From positions 124,001-188,000 of the forward strand of contig NZ_JBAVHX010000009.1 of the NCBI RefSeq assembly GCF_049686335.1: DNA of 64,000 nt. The letters run 5' to 3'. The stretch's first letter is position 1. The number at the start of each line of letters is the position of its first letter. The notes under the pieces were generated by a model, which ran no database searches, was not told where the DNA came from, and was given only the letters and a program-made list of their open reading frames with translations. This document shows, piece by piece, positions 19,023 through 28,731 of this stretch. The stretch comes from Buttiauxella sp049686335. GTDB lineage: Bacteria; Pseudomonadota; Gammaproteobacteria; Enterobacterales; Enterobacteriaceae. Position numbers and translations under genes: made by a program.

Positions 19023-20555
19023 ATGACGCAGAAAATCGAACCGTCTCAACATCAGGATCGCGTGGCGACCTGGAGCCGTCATGCAGAAAGTGAGCTTTCC
19101 GCCTATCAGAGCACCGTAAAAGTAGAATTGCAGGCGCAAAAACCGCGCGACAAAAAGTTGTGCGCTAACCTGGAAGACGCCATTCGTCGTTCAGGTTTAC
19201 AGGATGGTATGACCATCTCTTTCCACCACGCTTTTCGCGGTGGCGATCTGACGATTAACATGGTGATGGACGCCATCGCCAGTATGGACTTTAAAAATCT
19301 GACGCTGGCCTCCAGCTCCCTGAGCGACTGCCATGCTCCGCTGGTTGAGCACATCCGTCAGGGCGTGGTTAGCCGCATTTATACCTCCGGTCTGCGTGGC
19401 CCGCTGGCGGAAGAAATCTCACGTGGCCTGTTGGCCGAACCGGTACAGATTCATTCCCACGGTGGTCGTGTACACCTGGTGCAAAGTGGCGAGCTCAGCA
19501 TTGATGTGGCGTTCCTCGGTGTACCGTCCTGCGACCAGTTTGGCAACGCCAACGGTTATACCGGTAAAGCGTGCTGCGGCTCACTGGGCTATGCCCGCGT
19601 AGACGCCGAAAACGCGAAACAGGTTGTCCTGCTGACTGAACAGCTGCTGACATATCCGCATAACCCGGCCAGCATTACACAGGATCAGGTGGATCTGATC
19701 GTACAGATCGATCAGGTCGGCGATGCGGACAAAATCGGTGCCGATACGACCCGCATGACCACTAACCCGCGTGAATTGTTAATCGCCCGTAGCGCGGCAG
19801 AGGTCATTGCTAACTCCGGTTACTTCAACGAAGGCTTCTCACTGCAGACAGGAACCGGCGGTGCTTCTCTGGCCGTTACGCGTTTCCTGGAAGACAAAAT
19901 GCGCAGCCGTGATATCCGTGCCGACTTCGCGCTGGGCGGCATTACCTCTACCATCGTTGACCTGCACGAAAAAGGCCTGATTCGCAAACTGCTGGACGTT
20001 CAGAGCTTTGACCGTAACGCCGCGGAATCGCTGGCCCGCAATCCGAACCATATCGAAATCAGTGCAAACCAGTATGCCAACTGGGGCTCAAAAGGCGCAT
20101 CCGTCGATCGCCTGGACGTCGTAGTACTGAGCGCGCTGGAGGTTGATACCAGCTTCAACGTGAACGTACTGGCCGGTTCTGACGGCGTACTGCGCGGCGC
20201 ATCCGGCGGTCACTGCGATACCGCGGTTGCCGCTGCGCTGTCTATCATCGTCGCGCCGCTGGTTCGCGGACGCATCCCGACGCTGGTTGACAACGTGCTG
20301 ACTTGCGTAACCCCTGGCTCCAGCATTGACATTCTGGTCACTGACCACGGTATCGCCGTCAACCCTGCACGTCCTGAACTGGCAGAACGTCTGAAAGAAA
20401 CCGGTATGAAAGTGGTGTCCATTGAATGGTTGCGCGAACGTGCACAGCAACTCACCGGTCAGCCACGCGCTATCGAATTCACTGACCACGTGATTGCCGT
20501 TGTACGTTACCGCGATGGTTCAGTGATTGACGTTGTGCATCAGGTGAAGGAATAA
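19023..20555 (+). CDS. citF: Citrate lyase alpha subunit (citrate:acetyl-ACP transferase)
   Basis: 510-residue CitF. It exchanges acetyl for citryl on CitD before CitE cleaves. Family signatures are the SFHHAFRGGD segment and the SGLRGPLAEEIS and GASGGHCDTAVAAALS segments. It starts 9 bp after citE. Sequence and length agree with the enterobacterial protein. Confidence 0.95.
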   Translation: MTQKIEPSQHQDRVATWSRHAESELSAYQSTVKVELQAQKPRDKKLCANLEDAIRRSGLQDGMTISFHHAFRGGDLTINMVMDAIASMDFKNLTLASSSLSDCHAPLVEHIRQGVVSRIYTSGLRGPLAEEISRGLLAEPVQIHSHGGRVHLVQSGELSIDVAFLGVPSCDQFGNANGYTGKACCGSLGYARVDAENAKQVVLLTEQLLTYPHNPASITQDQVDLIVQIDQVGDADKIGADTTRMTTNPRELLIARSAAEVIANSGYFNEGFSLQTGTGGASLAVTRFLEDKMRSRDIRADFALGGITSTIVDLHEKGLIRKLLDVQSFDRNAAESLARNPNHIEISANQYANWGSKGASVDRLDVVVLSALEVDTSFNVNVLAGSDGVLRGASGGHCDTAVAAALSIIVAPLVRGRIPTLVDNVLTCVTPGSSIDILVTDHGIAVNPARPELAERLKETGMKVVSIEWLRERAQQLTGQPRAIEFTDHVIAVVRYRDGSVIDVVHQVKE

Positions 20556-20558
20556 GCC

Positions 20559-21113
20559 ATGCACCTGCTCCCTGAACACGCCACTCAACACGCGGTTTCA
20601 ATTCCCGAGTTGCTAACCAGCCGTGATGAGAGACAAGCAAGGCAACTTACTTGCCTCGCGAGTCATTCTTCGCCACTGATCTCTTATACAGTAGTAGCGC
20701 CAGGTTCGATTAAAGACAGCGAGTTAACACGTCGCATTTTTAATCATGGCATGACAGCCTTGCTCGAACTGGCTGAAAAATCATCCTGGATTGTGAGGGC
20801 GCAAACTACGCTGGTTTCTGCCAGCGGGCCGGAAGGCCTGTTGTCCATTGAAGCCCCAGCCTACGACCTCAAGTTTGCCACAATCGGGCTTGAGAATTCA
20901 CATCCGCTGGGACGGTTATGGGACATCGATGTCCTTACTCTTGAGGAGGGAATTCTGTCCCGGAGTCATTTCGCGCTCCCTGCCCGCCGCTGTCTGCTGT
21001 GCGAGCAAAGCGCTGCCGAATGTGCGCGAGGTAAAACCCACGCGCTTTCCGACTTACTCTCTCAGATGGAGGCACTGCTGCAAGATGCCGATTCTCGCTA
21101 CATCAACCAATAA
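20559..21113 (+). CDS. citX: Apo-citrate lyase phosphoribosyl-dephospho-CoA transferase
   Basis: 184 residues, close to E. coli CitX (183). It attaches the triphosphoribosyl-dephospho-CoA group to Ser14 of CitD. Recognisable stretches are LTSRDERQARQ, ENSHPLGRLWDIDV and PARRCLLCEQSAAECARGKTH. It starts 3 bp after citF and overlaps the start of citG by about 29 bp in another frame. Confidence 0.95.
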   Translation: MHLLPEHATQHAVSIPELLTSRDERQARQLTCLASHSSPLISYTVVAPGSIKDSELTRRIFNHGMTALLELAEKSSWIVRAQTTLVSASGPEGLLSIEAPAYDLKFATIGLENSHPLGRLWDIDVLTLEEGILSRSHFALPARRCLLCEQSAAECARGKTHALSDLLSQMEALLQDADSRYINQ

Positions 21114-21978
21114 CGCAGCCCTTCCTCTGGTTCTGCCTGATGCTTACGCAACGCTTGCGTGGCGGGCCATGTTGACTGAAGTCAACTTGTCGCCCAAACC
21201 GGGTCTGGTGGATCGTATTAACAGCGGCGCACATAAAGATATGGCGCTGGATGATTTTCACCGCAGTGCGGAGGCTATCCAAACTTGGTTGCCAAGATTT
21301 ATCGAATACGGCGGATTCAGCACGCAGCTTTCGCCTGAAGATGTATTGCAGGGACTGCGTCCACTGGGTATGGCCTGCGAAGCCGAGATGTTCCGCGCCA
21401 CTGCTGGGGTAAACACCCACAAAGGCAGCATCTTTTCACTGGGACTGCTGTGTGCCGCTATTGGCCGCTTGCTTCAGCTCCGCCTCGCAGTCACTGCGGA
21501 AACTATTTGCTCTACGGTAGCAACATTTTGCCGTGGCTTGACCGAGCGCGAACTGCGCCAGAACAATCAACAACTAACGTCTGGTCAACGTCTTTATCAA
21601 CAAATGGGTTTAACCGGCGCACGGGGTGAAGCCGAATCGGGATACTCATTAGTAATCCAGCATGCTCTGCCACACTATCGGAGCCTATTGGCAAAGGATC
21701 TCGATCCTGAACTGGCCTTACTGGACACTTTACTGCTGCTGATGTCTGTAAATGGCGATACCAATGTGGCCTCCCGCGGCGGCGCAGAAGGTTTGCGCTG
21801 GTTACAGAAGCAAGCCACCAAACTATTGCAGCAGGGAGGAATTCGTACCCCCGCCGATCTAGAATACCTGCGTCAGTTCGACAAACAGTGCATTGAACGT
21901 AACCTCAGTCCCGGAGGTTGCGCCGACCTGCTGATAGTTACTTGGTTCTTAGCTCAGATTTCACAAGTTCATTATTAA
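21085..21978 (+). CDS. citG: Triphosphoribosyl-dephospho-CoA synthase
   Basis: 297 residues (E. coli CitG 292). It makes the prosthetic-group precursor from ATP and dephospho-CoA. Signatures are LTEVNLSPKPGLVDRIN, ATAGVNTHKGSIFSLG and NGDTNVASRGG. The ATG at 21085 inside citX matches the E. coli N-terminus (MPxxATST); AGATGGAGG lies upstream. Unlike K-12, no citT transporter follows; the next gene is convergent. Confidence 0.93.
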   Translation: MPILATSTNNAALPLVLPDAYATLAWRAMLTEVNLSPKPGLVDRINSGAHKDMALDDFHRSAEAIQTWLPRFIEYGGFSTQLSPEDVLQGLRPLGMACEAEMFRATAGVNTHKGSIFSLGLLCAAIGRLLQLRLAVTAETICSTVATFCRGLTERELRQNNQQLTSGQRLYQQMGLTGARGEAESGYSLVIQHALPHYRSLLAKDLDPELALLDTLLLLMSVNGDTNVASRGGAEGLRWLQKQATKLLQQGGIRTPADLEYLRQFDKQCIERNLSPGGCADLLIVTWFLAQISQVHY

Positions 21979-22111
21979 TATAATTACATATCCATTCTAG
22001 ATAGAGCCGAATATTATTTTCTTGATATATAAATATATCTGCTGATCATTGTATATAACACTAACTTTTTTAATCCAGAAGTTGGTTGTAGAGTAATCAT
22101 TTTTTTATGCG

Positions 22112-24100
22112 CTAACACTTTGCGAGTTCAATTTTAATTAATTCTTTAAATTGGTTTACTGTTTTCTGTCGGATTATTTTTTCAGTTTTATTTCTGTCAT
22201 TTGTTAAAGCACAGGTGAATTGCGAATAAAGTTTTGCCAATGTATTATCCCCCTTGAAGTTCATTGTGATAATAACTATTATTTTTATGTTTTTCTTATT
22301 CCATTTACTGATTTTATTTAACTCGTAAATATCGAATATGCTACTTGTGACTAAGCTAGTTGGTAATGTGATTATCAACATTTCACTCCAAATGCATAAG
22401 TCATCAAAATCATTAATATAATTATAGAAACTTTCTCTAGAAGCATTGTCAGTCCAGTATTTAAATGCGCAAAAATTTAAAAAATCATTTCGGTTATTAT
22501 ATTTGTAATTCTCATGTAGTATATATGAAGTTAGTTTTAGTTTTGTTAATGATTCTAGTATGGGGTATCCATCAAGAATGATTTTTTCATATATCATATT
22601 GAGTTGTGAACTACTTGGAATTGAGTCAACATATACGAATGGAAGTTCGAAATTATAGTAGTAAGACTCAAAGTTTGATATTAGATAATCATAGTCATCT
22701 TGCTTAATGCTTCTTACTTCATAAGAGTTTAAGCAGGATATTTTTGAGAACCATACTGAGCCGTATTTTTTTATTATTCTATTTTTTATTATCTCGCTAC
22801 TTTCCAAGCCATTCTGAGCAGTAATAATTATTTTTCTCGGAGTGTAGTTATAATTAATTCCATCTAAGCATGAGTAGAGGCAAATGGCTAGCTTTATAAG
22901 CTCAGCAGGATTAACACATATATCTTTTGTATTAGTTAGAAATCTGGAAATGTCAATTGCCAAAGCCATGCAAAAGCCACAACCGCTAAACATATTGTTT
23001 TCAATTTTCTTTCCAAGGATTAGATTGTATCCAATCCCATTGAAACTATTCCTTAATACTATTGGAATGATACTTGCGTTAATGATATTTCTGAAACCAT
23101 ATATGGAGGGGATGTGTATCCCCCATGTTAAATCTAGGTGGTGAAATATTTCATCTGAAATAGATTCTGATTGAGATACTATTGAGCTCCAGTTGGCATC
23201 ATATTGCGCATGCTGGTTATGATCAATAAAGAATAGGATTAATAATTCTAAACTGAGTACCTCTTCGAGGCCAAATGTAATATAAGGATATAACTCTTTT
23301 ATTTTTTGAAGGATCTGTTCTGCGCATTTATATTCGTTGTGATAGTTCAACAAAATAGCTCTATTGTGAAATAATTCAATGTCTTTTTTCTGTTTTATTC
23401 TATTTATGCTCAAGAGGATATAACATGTTATTTTGTGTGTGTTACTGTCAATAATTCTGATATTATTAAGCCTAAGTTCACTAAGAAGGATTTTTCTTAT
23501 CTCAAGTTTATTGATATCTTCTACTTGAAAAATATTTTTATAGCCATCGACTTTTGTTTCTGGTAAGCATCTGACATCATGACTTAAAATCATTTCAGTC
23601 ATACACAATCTGCGGTTTATCTCTAGTCCACAAATCTTTAACCCTTTTTTATTTTGGCTGAGAATTGTTATGTTGAAAGATGAAAAAATATCTCTTACTC
23701 GTTGCATTTCTTTATTAATGCTACTTGCCGATAAAAACAAAGCATGCCCAATATCATCTAGCGTAATATAATCATTTTGAAGCAAAAGATACTGAACAAT
23801 ATTGTTTGCATGGTCCTCATGTTCCATCGTATATGTCATGTTAGAGAAGTGATGGTTTAATTCTTTATTTATTGTTGAAAATAATTTATCATCCTTTATT
23901 TCGACCCAAAATCCAATTCCTTTAGTTGAATGTAACTCAAGGCCAAGGAGGGGGCCAACTAATTTGAGTTCTTTTAACTCATTTTTTATTGTTCTTTCAC
24001 TACACCCTATACTCTTCGCTAATTCAGTTGAGGTCAAAACATTATTTGTGAGCGTTAATGTATATATTATTTTTTTTAATCTCTCACTATGTATTTTCAA
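22112..24100 (-). CDS. PRD-containing BglG/LicR/MtlR-type transcriptional activator
   Basis: 662-residue, very AT-rich regulator on the opposite strand, convergent with citG. Two N-terminal helix-turn-helix regions (LTSTELAKSIGCSERTI and YITLDDIGHALFLSASSIN) are followed by PTS-regulation-like domains and an EIIB-like segment (IIITAQNGLESSEI). Such proteins are controlled by HPr- or EII-dependent His phosphorylation. It has no AAA+ domain, so it is not a sigma-54-type LevR. It likely controls the nearby mannose-type PTS operon, whose base composition it shares; whether it also controls cit is open. Confidence 0.72.
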   Translation of the reverse strand: MKIHSERLKKIIYTLTLTNNVLTSTELAKSIGCSERTIKNELKELKLVGPLLGLELHSTKGIGFWVEIKDDKLFSTINKELNHHFSNMTYTMEHEDHANNIVQYLLLQNDYITLDDIGHALFLSASSINKEMQRVRDIFSSFNITILSQNKKGLKICGLEINRRLCMTEMILSHDVRCLPETKVDGYKNIFQVEDINKLEIRKILLSELRLNNIRIIDSNTHKITCYILLSINRIKQKKDIELFHNRAILLNYHNEYKCAEQILQKIKELYPYITFGLEEVLSLELLILFFIDHNQHAQYDANWSSIVSQSESISDEIFHHLDLTWGIHIPSIYGFRNIINASIIPIVLRNSFNGIGYNLILGKKIENNMFSGCGFCMALAIDISRFLTNTKDICVNPAELIKLAICLYSCLDGINYNYTPRKIIITAQNGLESSEIIKNRIIKKYGSVWFSKISCLNSYEVRSIKQDDYDYLISNFESYYYNFELPFVYVDSIPSSSQLNMIYEKIILDGYPILESLTKLKLTSYILHENYKYNNRNDFLNFCAFKYWTDNASRESFYNYINDFDDLCIWSEMLIITLPTSLVTSSIFDIYELNKISKWNKKNIKIIVIITMNFKGDNTLAKLYSQFTCALTNDRNKTEKIIRQKTVNQFKELIKIELAKC

Positions 24101-25041
24101 TATATCCTCCCTGCAATATATTTATGATTCTGCATTTATTATAATATGATATCATATTGTGTAAATGAATACTGTGATCTGTGTATTGAATCGATGAGTT
24201 TATATGTCATATATAAAAAGTTATTTTTAATTATATAAAAATATTGCTTGTTACTAGCTAAATGAATAAGGTTGCTATACATTCGTGTAAATGAAAAAAT
24301 TCAGGCAGATATTATCGTTATGACAACACTCAAATGGGCCGCAGTGAATCACCTTTTGGCGGAAACTCTTTATAGAGGTCTATAAGGATAATAGCTAATT
24401 AGAAATGATGCTAATTAATAAAACATGTACTTTCAATGACGCCTCCTGTAACTCTTTAAAGTAACTCAATTGATTGTGAAAAGTAGATTGTGTTACGGGT
24501 CGGGCGCTTTATGGGATTTATACCCGTCATACTTCAAGTTGCATCTTTGTTGGCTGCGTTCACTCACCCGCATCACTTACTTGAGTAAGCTCAGCGGGAC
24601 TCATTCGATTGCCGCCTACCCGCATCTTGAAGTAGCTTGGGTATAGTAGCTAATGATGTGAGGTTGTTATGTTCAATGATTTGAGAATGTTTTACCGGTA
24701 AGATACTCCTCCCTCTCAGCAATGGGAGGCCGCTTTTATTAGTACCCAAAATGAAGGTATAGGTCAGTACTCCTCCTCAATACAATCTATATGCACACCT
24801 CAAAAAATTATTTTTAATAAATTAAATAATTGGATTCATTGCTTATGGTAACATGTGTCTCCCGGATTATAGAATCTCTTTCTCAATCACAAAACCGATA
24901 GTCCATTGAAAAACGGTGCAGCTGTTTGGGTCACTATGCGCCGCTCTCCTACGATTATTACAGTGGGGGTTGATCTCTGTAAGCTATGAACGAGAAGCCG
25001 TGCCTGTGCAGGTGTTTGCGGCTCTGACTTTACAAACCAGA
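24101..25041. other. AT-rich intergenic region with ERIC element
   Basis: About 940 bp with no convincing gene. It holds the promoter of the PRD regulator at its left, a full ERIC repeat at 24519-24645, and an inverted repeat CCTCCC...GGGAGG near 24708-24729. It marks the change from the AT-rich regulator to the resistance-like cluster. Confidence 0.6.
24519..24645. repeat. ERIC (enterobacterial repetitive intergenic consensus) element
   Basis: A 127-bp element, the canonical ERIC length, bounded by TATACCC and GGGTATA. It includes the recognisable ACTTCAAGTTGCATC, CACTTACTTGAGTAAGCTC and GATTGCCGCCT segments of the consensus. The central part is diverged from the E. coli consensus. Confidence 0.88.
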
Positions 25042-25674
25042 TTACTCGATTGTACGAAGCGTATTAATGTCATTAGACATTATTGCAGCGAGGTGTTTAG
25101 TGATCTTTTCTACAGACCAATCCCACCACGCTAATCTTTCCAGTTCGAATACTATTTCATCTGAAAATCGTGATTTAATGACTTTTGCAGGGTTTCCACC
25201 GACAATCGTATAAGCGGGCACATCCGTTGTGACAACAGTCTGGGAGGAGATAATCGCACCGTTGCCGATCTTCACACCAGGCATGATAAGCGCTTTATAC
25301 CCGATCCAGACATCATTCCCGATTATCGTATCGCCTTTGTATGGCAAGTCTCCAGGCTTTGGCATCGCCTTTTCCCATCCATTACCGAAAATATAAAATG
25401 GAAACGTAGAGAAGCCAGATAATTTATGGTTTGCACCATTCATTATGAACTGGACACCTTTTGCGATAGCGCAAAATTTACCGATAACCAGCTTGTCACC
25501 TATGAAAGGGAAGTGATAGAGAACATTCCTTTCAAAATCCTCAGAGTCTTCTGGATCATCGTAATATGTGAAATCGCCAATGATAATGTTTGGGTTCGTC
25601 ACAGTATTTTTAATGAAACAAACCTGAGGAAAGCCCTCCAATGGATGCTTATTCAGTGGATCTGGACCTTGCAT
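25042..25674 (-). CDS. Vat-like streptogramin A O-acetyltransferase (hexapeptide repeat)
   Basis: 210-residue left-handed beta-helix acetyltransferase of the xenobiotic acetyltransferase group. It follows Vat proteins rather than CatB: GPDP near the N-terminus, FIMNGANH (putative catalytic His), GWEKAMPKPGDLPYKGD, IGNDVWIG and VGGNPAKVIK. Vat enzymes acetylate streptogramin A. Start ATG 25674 has GGAGGGGG upstream. It begins a cluster of resistance-type genes on the minus strand. The true substrate is inferred. Confidence 0.85.
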   Translation of the reverse strand: MQGPDPLNKHPLEGFPQVCFIKNTVTNPNIIIGDFTYYDDPEDSEDFERNVLYHFPFIGDKLVIGKFCAIAKGVQFIMNGANHKLSGFSTFPFYIFGNGWEKAMPKPGDLPYKGDTIIGNDVWIGYKALIMPGVKIGNGAIISSQTVVTTDVPAYTIVGGNPAKVIKSRFSDEIVFELERLAWWDWSVEKITKHLAAIMSNDINTLRTIE

Positions 25675-25795
25675 ACCCCCTCCGACGTAATTGGGCTCCG
25701 TTTGGGAAACGGAAAATATTGTACGTTATGATGGTTTTCTGTACTGACTGATTTCAATCAGGCGAAAAGGTCAATACTTTCCTTCAACCAGCTTT

Positions 25796-26266
25796 CTATT
25801 GTTTCTCCAAATATTTCCGCATCAATGCATTTTGTAGTGTCACGCCACGACGGACAGGAAAACCCCGTTCCACTACATGAAAGCCGTGCCGTAGAAAGAA
25901 CTCTTCCGCAGCCTTACTCACATTTGAAGTAAGTTCAGCAATTCCAAGTTGTCTAGCTTCTTCATGAATGTAATTCATCAGTAGCGTCCCTACTCCCTGT
26001 CTCGGGTAGGTTCCTGAGACAAAGAAATGGTCAATGTACCCATTCGGCTGAACATCTGCATATCCAACTATTTCCCCATCCACTTCAACAACAAAGGGGC
26101 GCAGCTCCTTCATGTAATTGGCCCATTGTTCCGGGTCGATATCTGGTGGAGCCCAGGCCTCTATTTGTTCATGTGTGTAGTAGTGTGATGCGATGGTATG
26201 TACAGAAGATAAAAAGACCCTGAATAACGCAATTTCATCCCCATTAGTGAACCTTCTGATTTTCAT
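25796..26266 (-). CDS. GNAT-family N-acetyltransferase
   Basis: 156-residue GNAT protein. The acetyl-CoA pyrophosphate loop is visible as YPRQGVGTLLM (R/Q-x-x-G-x-G/A) around residues 87-97, and the C-terminal FFLRHGFHVVE is typical. It resembles YafP-like acetyltransferases found with resistance and cassette genes. The substrate is unknown. Confidence 0.82.
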   Translation of the reverse strand: MKIRRFTNGDEIALFRVFLSSVHTIASHYYTHEQIEAWAPPDIDPEQWANYMKELRPFVVEVDGEIVGYADVQPNGYIDHFFVSGTYPRQGVGTLLMNYIHEEARQLGIAELTSNVSKAAEEFFLRHGFHVVERGFPVRRGVTLQNALMRKYLEKQ

Positions 26267-26440
26267 AAAACCTCGTTAGTCGTAACGCGTTCTGCCTGCC
26301 GGTAAAGGATCTGGATGCTACATACTTGAGAGCAACTATAGCCTGTGGCATCTGCTGTTTCCCGGATATTCAGTTTTTTAACCTGTCGGTAGTACAGCAC
26401 TTTCTGGTGCCTAATGGTTTTAACAGCAAGCGATCTGTTT

Positions 26441-26893
26441 TTAGTCTGAGTATCTGCATACGTTCATCTCCTTACTCAGAAGGAGTACGGTTTTATCGTA
26501 GTTACTCAGGCACCACTCATGCTTTTTGATAACCGCCGGTGGGATTTTCTCTATATCTTTGACGGTACCAAATCCCATTGACCCGTAAAAACCTTCAAGC
26601 TCAGCAAAAGGTAAACAGTAAAGAACTGACAGACCTGAGTTCTTAATCAGGAAATCTACCACCTTACGGGCGATCCCCAGACCCTCATTGCCGGGAAAAA
26701 CATAAATTCCCCCAAGCTCGCCGCTTTCTGTATCGATTGTTACAACTCTACCTTGACCAACAATATTATCGCCATCAGTCGCCAATACGATTAGTTCCCC
26801 TGCAAGTGACGGAACAAAATCAATCTCAGCATAGCGCTCGTTAACGATGGCGAGATCAGCGTTGGTGGCGATTCTTAAAGAAATTTGCATCAT
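26441..26893 (-). CDS. GNAT-family N-acetyltransferase
   Basis: 150-residue GNAT protein with acetyl-CoA loop FPGNEGLGIARKVVDFL (about residues 77-93) and C-terminal FAELEGFYGSMGFG. Adjacent ATG codons at 26893 and 26890 are both possible starts. Substrate unknown. It forms part of the same minus-strand cluster as the Vat-like gene. Confidence 0.78.
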   Translation of the reverse strand: MMQISLRIATNADLAIVNERYAEIDFVPSLAGELIVLATDGDNIVGQGRVVTIDTESGELGGIYVFPGNEGLGIARKVVDFLIKNSGLSVLYCLPFAELEGFYGSMGFGTVKDIEKIPPAVIKKHEWCLSNYDKTVLLLSKEMNVCRYSD

Positions 26894-26986
26894 TCTCCCT
26901 ACATCTCTTTATCTGTATTTTTCAGCTTTTGATTTTCAACCATAATATTTGGTGTAAATATCAAACAATAACGGTCAAGAAACATA

Positions 26987-27577
26987 TTAGATGTAGCCTA
27001 AATGTTTGAATATTTTCTGATAGATTTCACGCACCACTTTGCTTTTATTTTCGTGATATTGTTGAATATCTAAGCTACAACCTTTAATTGCATCTAATTT
27101 AACTTCAGCATATAGCTGGCAGTCCTTCTTTGACTGTCGCAACCAATCTCGAAAAAGCACATGTCTGATTGTTTCAGGAGTGTCTTGAGTGAAAACATGA
27201 AGGTTAACTCTGGGATTATCGTAATGAAAAAGACGATGTCCATGGAAGCGAGGCTCACGCACAATTAGTTTATACTCAAGACTCTCAAGTGCTAATACAT
27301 AAGTTTTTTCATCTGTAGCATCAGCAACTGTCAAATCAATATCAATAACGGGTTTGGCAGCCAGACCAGGTACCGCCGTAGAACCTATATGATCAATTCT
27401 TAGTAAATTCGAACCTAATTTATTTTTAATAGTGGATGCTAACGATGAATATATTTCCGGCCACAGGGGATCATAAGCAACGACCGCAACATTCTCAATC
27501 GGCGGTACGCCATTAACAAAATAACTATCCTGAGGATCAATGACATAATGCTGCATTATTTCTTTTGGGCTAACCAT
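26987..27577 (-). CDS. GrpB/UPF0157 nucleotidyltransferase-fold protein
   Basis: About 196 residues of the GrpB family. Signatures are YDPLWPEIYSSL, RIDHIGSTAVPGLAAKPVIDIDL (GS...DxD nucleotidyltransferase core) and LHVFTQDTPETIRHVLFRDWLR. ATG 27577 is chosen as the start; an upstream ATG at 27613 and a later one at 27556 are alternatives. GrpB proteins often occur as cargo genes beside GNATs and kinases; the substrate is not known. Confidence 0.85.
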   Translation of the reverse strand: MVSPKEIMQHYVIDPQDSYFVNGVPPIENVAVVAYDPLWPEIYSSLASTIKNKLGSNLLRIDHIGSTAVPGLAAKPVIDIDLTVADATDEKTYVLALESLEYKLIVREPRFHGHRLFHYDNPRVNLHVFTQDTPETIRHVLFRDWLRQSKKDCQLYAEVKLDAIKGCSLDIQQYHENKSKVVREIYQKIFKHLGYI

Positions 27578-27649
27578 AAACCAACACCTATCGACCTTAC
27601 AAATTATGAACAATAGCGTACAGGAGATGGGTTTGGATGTCTCTCAAAC

Positions 27650-27673
27650 GTCCGCTCCAGGCACGGAGCGGAC
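27650..27673. repeat. Perfect 9-bp inverted repeat of the GTCCGCT family
   Basis: GTCCGCTCC, a 6-base loop, then GGAGCGGAC, between the GrpB and APH-like genes. Related pieces lie at 27692-27715 (GTCCG...CGGAC), 28691-28703 (TCCGCTCCTGGCA), 29378-29386 (GGAGCGGAC) and 30065-30087 (GTCCGCTTTTGGCA...CAGAC). Each lies in an intergenic gap of the resistance-like cluster. Confidence 0.8.
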
Positions 27674-27752
27674 TAACTAACTGAGCTGAAGGTCCGCTGT
27701 GAGCGTACAACGGACGTACGGGAAATCACTACACCCATTGTCGATATCCCAC

Positions 27753-28580
27753 TCACTGTTCCAATTCAGTCATCGCCAACTCGGCAACTTTTATAGTTGT
27801 TGAAACCGTATCGTTACTTGATAGGGACCAGGCGGTTGAAAGGCCACACCATGCAATTATCCATTTGAGCAGGCGTTCTCTGTCCAGATCAGCCATCCTG
27901 GTGACGATACTTAGACGCTGTTTAAATGTCTCCGGTATAGTCGCAACAGGAGGTACTGGATTACCAAGATCCGGATTAGTAAAAATATTAGCAAAGTCGA
28001 ATCCGCGTTCACCTATTAGCCCTTTAGGGTCAATGGCAAGCCAGCCAGACGTTTCAAAATCAAGCACATTCTCGTGATGTAAGTCACCATGCAATGCAAC
28101 CACATCTCGTGGAGAAGAAAGCAATTCTTCTGAAATTTCTGCGCAACGTGTCAGAATACCACCATACTTCAAGGCTGCTGGTTTTAGAGGATTAAACCAT
28201 TCATGTAATGGCGTAAGCTGGGGCAACGGTCTTTTTGCGAATGTATGAAGTCGGTTCGCAGTAATACACAAAATACGGCAAGCTGCATCATCCTTATCTC
28301 CACGGGACATTACTGATAAAGACGCGGAACCAGTTGCTCTTGAGAGAAGAATTGCTTCATTTTCATGTGCAATCACCTGTGCCGCACCATTCCCTTCCCA
28401 CCATGCCATTAGTGCATTACCGGCTTGTTCATCAGTATCATCCGTAACTTTCAACATAGCTTTAACACCATGTACTGCCGTTTTGACCGGATATAACTGG
28501 GATGTATGAGTTATAAATGGAGTGCCATCAGGAATGAGGCTCCAGCGATTTAGCCAGGGTTTTAACTTGAACGTATCCAT
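27753..28580 (-). CDS. APH(6)/StrB-like aminoglycoside O-phosphotransferase
   Basis: 275-residue kinase of the APH(6) family (streptomycin 6-phosphotransferase-like). The catalytic loop HGDLHHENVL and the metal motif AIDPKGLIGERGFDFANIF match StrB closely; LIPDGTPFI near the N-terminus resembles the StrB start. ATG 28580 is preferred over 28637 because AAAGAAGG lies 4 bp upstream. Substrate range is inferred; other hydroxylated compounds are possible. Confidence 0.85.
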   Translation of the reverse strand: MDTFKLKPWLNRWSLIPDGTPFITHTSQLYPVKTAVHGVKAMLKVTDDTDEQAGNALMAWWEGNGAAQVIAHENEAILLSRATGSASLSVMSRGDKDDAACRILCITANRLHTFAKRPLPQLTPLHEWFNPLKPAALKYGGILTRCAEISEELLSSPRDVVALHGDLHHENVLDFETSGWLAIDPKGLIGERGFDFANIFTNPDLGNPVPPVATIPETFKQRLSIVTRMADLDRERLLKWIIAWCGLSTAWSLSSNDTVSTTIKVAELAMTELEQ

Positions 28581-28703
28581 AAAGCCTTCTTTAACATCCT
28601 TACAATCAAAGTGGGAAATAGGCATGTATTCAGGCATTTTAACCCATAGATGAAGCGCTTTCCTGCATGCTGTTTTCTAGTAAGGCAACTTCCGCTCCTG
28701 GCA

Positions 28704-28725
28704 CAGGGCTGCAGTTGCAGCCCTG
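28704..28725. repeat. Perfect 10-bp hairpin downstream of recombinase
   Basis: CAGGGCTGCA and its complement, separated by GT, 7 bp after the tyrosine recombinase stop on the minus strand. There is no T-run on either side, so it is either a factor-dependent stop or a recombination/structural element. It touches a TCCGCTCCTGGCA repeat at 28691-28703. Confidence 0.6.
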
Positions 28726-28731
28726 ACAACC

